Positions 62,876 to 64,000 of a stretch of DNA of 64,000 bases are shown here, piece by piece. Within the stretch, counting starts at the first letter, position 1, and every line of letters starts with the position of its first letter. Both the position numbers and the translations under genes were made by a program. Under the pieces are notes generated by a model. It made no database searches, was not told where the DNA came from, and saw only the letters and a list, made by a program, of their open reading frames with translations. This stretch comes from Magnetococcus marinus MC-1 (GTDB lineage Bacteria > Pseudomonadota > Magnetococcia > Magnetococcales > Magnetococcaceae). The stretch covers positions 2,075,501-2,139,500 of the forward strand of contig NC_008576.1 in NCBI RefSeq assembly GCF_000014865.1, given 5' to 3'.

Positions 62876-63682
62876 ATGCCCCACCCAAACCCCATGGCTG
62901 TTTTGACCTTAATCACCCCCAATGGTGCAAAAGCGGGTGAAGAGCGCATGCGTTTGCTCGAACAAATTGCGATGCATGGCTCCATTACAGCAGCGGCTAA
63001 AAATGTGGGGATTAGCTATAAGGCCGCTTGGGACGCCGTTAAAGTCATGAATAACTTGTTTCCCGCGCCGCTGGTGCTCACCCAACCCGGGGGGCGCACA
63101 GGGGGTGGGGCACAGCTCACCGATGAAGGTCGTCAAGTCATTGATCTCTTTCATTCTGTAAAACATGAGTTGGATCGGGTTATGGAACAGTTCAGCCAGC
63201 ACATGCGGCTAGCCGACCCCAACGCTAAACGATCGACCCTTATATGGAGCAACGCCATGCGCACCAGTGCACGCAATACGTTTCGCGGGACAGTGACGGC
63301 GGTTACCCCAGGTGCCGTCAATGCAGAGGTGGTGTTGCGCATCTCTGAACAGACTGAAATTGTGGCTATTATTACAAATCATAGTGTCGAAACCCTCAAA
63401 ATCACGCCTGAAAGTGAGGTTTTTGCCATGATAAAATCCAGTTTTGTCATTCTTGCGCCAGAGTCCGAAGCGCAGCGTACTTCCGCGCGAAACCGTCTCT
63501 GCGGTACGGTGATAGAGGTCATGGAGGGCGCGGTGAACGATGAAGTGGTGTTGGACCTAGGTGGTGGGCGCACCATAACCGCCATTATCACCAAGGCCAG
63601 TGTTGAAAATCTCGGTTTTAAGGTGGGTGAACGGGCCTGCGCATTGGTTAAAGCATCGCATATCATTCTCGCTGTGGAATAA
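62876..63682 (+). CDS. modE: Molybdate-dependent transcriptional regulator ModE
   Basis: A 268-residue protein. The N-terminal winged helix is of the LysR-like ModE type ('LLEQIAMHGSITAAAKNVGI', 'SYKAAWDAVKVMNNL', 'VLTQPGGRTGGGAQLTDEG'). Two C-terminal Mop/TOBE domains bind molybdate or tungstate: 'SARNTFRGTVTAVTPGAVNA' and 'SARNRLCGTVIEVMEGAVND'. It senses molybdate and represses or activates mod genes. ATG 62876 has AAGGAG 5 bases upstream. Two matching operators just upstream imply autoregulation. modA follows after 15 bases. Confidence 0.95.
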   Translation: MPHPNPMAVLTLITPNGAKAGEERMRLLEQIAMHGSITAAAKNVGISYKAAWDAVKVMNNLFPAPLVLTQPGGRTGGGAQLTDEGRQVIDLFHSVKHELDRVMEQFSQHMRLADPNAKRSTLIWSNAMRTSARNTFRGTVTAVTPGAVNAEVVLRISEQTEIVAIITNHSVETLKITPESEVFAMIKSSFVILAPESEAQRTSARNRLCGTVIEVMEGAVNDEVVLDLGGGRTITAIITKASVENLGFKVGERACALVKASHIILAVE

Positions 63683-63697
63683 GCTTAGGAGCCAGAC

Positions 63698-64000
63698 ATG
63701 ATGATCCCCTTTTTCCCTCTTCAACGTTGCTCGATCTTTTTTATGGGGTTGGTGTTGACCGCGCTTACCCTGTGTCCAACAGCGGTGAGGGCGGATTCGA
63801 CCAACATTGCCGTAGCCGCCAATTTTACTGGTGCTGCTAAAGAGATCGCCGCCGCTTTTGCAGAGGATACCGGCCACCAAGCCGTTCTCAGTTTTGGCTC
63901 GACGGGCAAACTCTATACCCAAATCGCCCACGGTGCCCCGTTCCATGCTTTTCTTGCCGCAGATCGCAAGCGACCTGAGAAAGCAGAGGCCGAAGGGTTG
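63698..64000 (+). CDS. modA: Molybdate ABC transporter substrate-binding protein ModA (partial)
   Basis: The first 101 codons; the gene runs off the window. The signal peptide 'FFMGLVLTALTLCPTAVRA' is followed by 'NIAVAANFTGAAKEIAAAFA', 'FSFGSTGKLYTQI'-like 'SFGSTGKLYTQIAHGAPF' and 'HAFLAADRKRPEKAEAEG', the ModA signature. It captures molybdate in the periplasm for ModBC. AGGAG lies 7 bases before ATG 63698. It forms an operon with modE. Confidence 0.93.
   Translation, partial: MMIPFFPLQRCSIFFMGLVLTALTLCPTAVRADSTNIAVAANFTGAAKEIAAAFAEDTGHQAVLSFGSTGKLYTQIAHGAPFHAFLAADRKRPEKAEAEGL

Overview
The window looks like chromosome of a Gram-negative, sulfur-oxidising proteobacterium of about 54% GC. 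It carries dsrEFH and dsrJOP, a dsrN/cobB-type amidotransferase, feoAB, a ferrochelatase, a molybdate regulator followed by modA, and multidomain c-di-GMP and phosphatase signalling proteins. This gene set and style fit a Magnetococcus-like magnetotactic bacterium. That assignment is inference from memory, not a database match.

Layout. 0.2-4 kb: a tyrosine recombinase, a restriction-N/FGE-sulfatase fusion and two unknown genes. 4.2-11.6 kb: housekeeping and stress genes (prfC, a 2-Cys peroxiredoxin behind a textbook OxyR operator, a TerD protein, a hydroxyacid dehydrogenase, bluB). 12.1-17.7 kb: phage block 1, holding a replication-like protein with sixteen perfect hexapeptide repeats, a Q-type antiterminator candidate, a lysis cassette and both terminase subunits. 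18.3-43.5 kb: host genes (htpG, two-part SLC13/UspA unit, rlmKL, DHH phosphoesterase, hemH, mrp, dsrN, dsrEFH, dsrJOP, a REC-PAS-GGDEF-EAL protein, trhP, a TPR glycosyltransferase, a decayed SulP permease). 44.0-53.2 kb: phage block 2, with scaffold, major capsid, head-tail connection and tail fibre genes. 53.7-64 kb: a REC-PAS-PP2C phosphatase, a TPR sulfotransferase, an SLC13 transporter with RCK_C domains, feoAB, modE and the start of modA.

The most striking observation is that the two phage blocks look like two halves of one podovirus-like late region. They lie on the same strand, in the expected order, with about 26 kb of host genes where the portal gene would be expected. Each half is preceded by the same control element: two A-rich direct repeats 19 bp apart followed by TTGYGAACGTTCRG at the -35/spacer position. 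Downstream of each copy comes an untranslated leader, then a strong intrinsic terminator, then the late genes. Further terminators sit directly ahead of most virion gene groups in block 2. This matches the lambda Q/pR'/tR' design, and a Q-like gene lies immediately upstream of the first copy. A split prophage or a dispersed, co-regulated particle system (gene-transfer-agent-like) would both explain it.

Other legible regulation: two tandem ModE-type operators before modE, two Fur-like boxes before feoA, a sigma-32-like promoter before htpG, and a probable frameshift in an A7 tract at the start of an SLC13 transporter. The dsr cluster lacks dsrAB, dsrC and dsrMKL in this window; a perfect 13-bp hairpin sits between dsrH and dsrJ, where C-M-K-L lie in Allochromatium.
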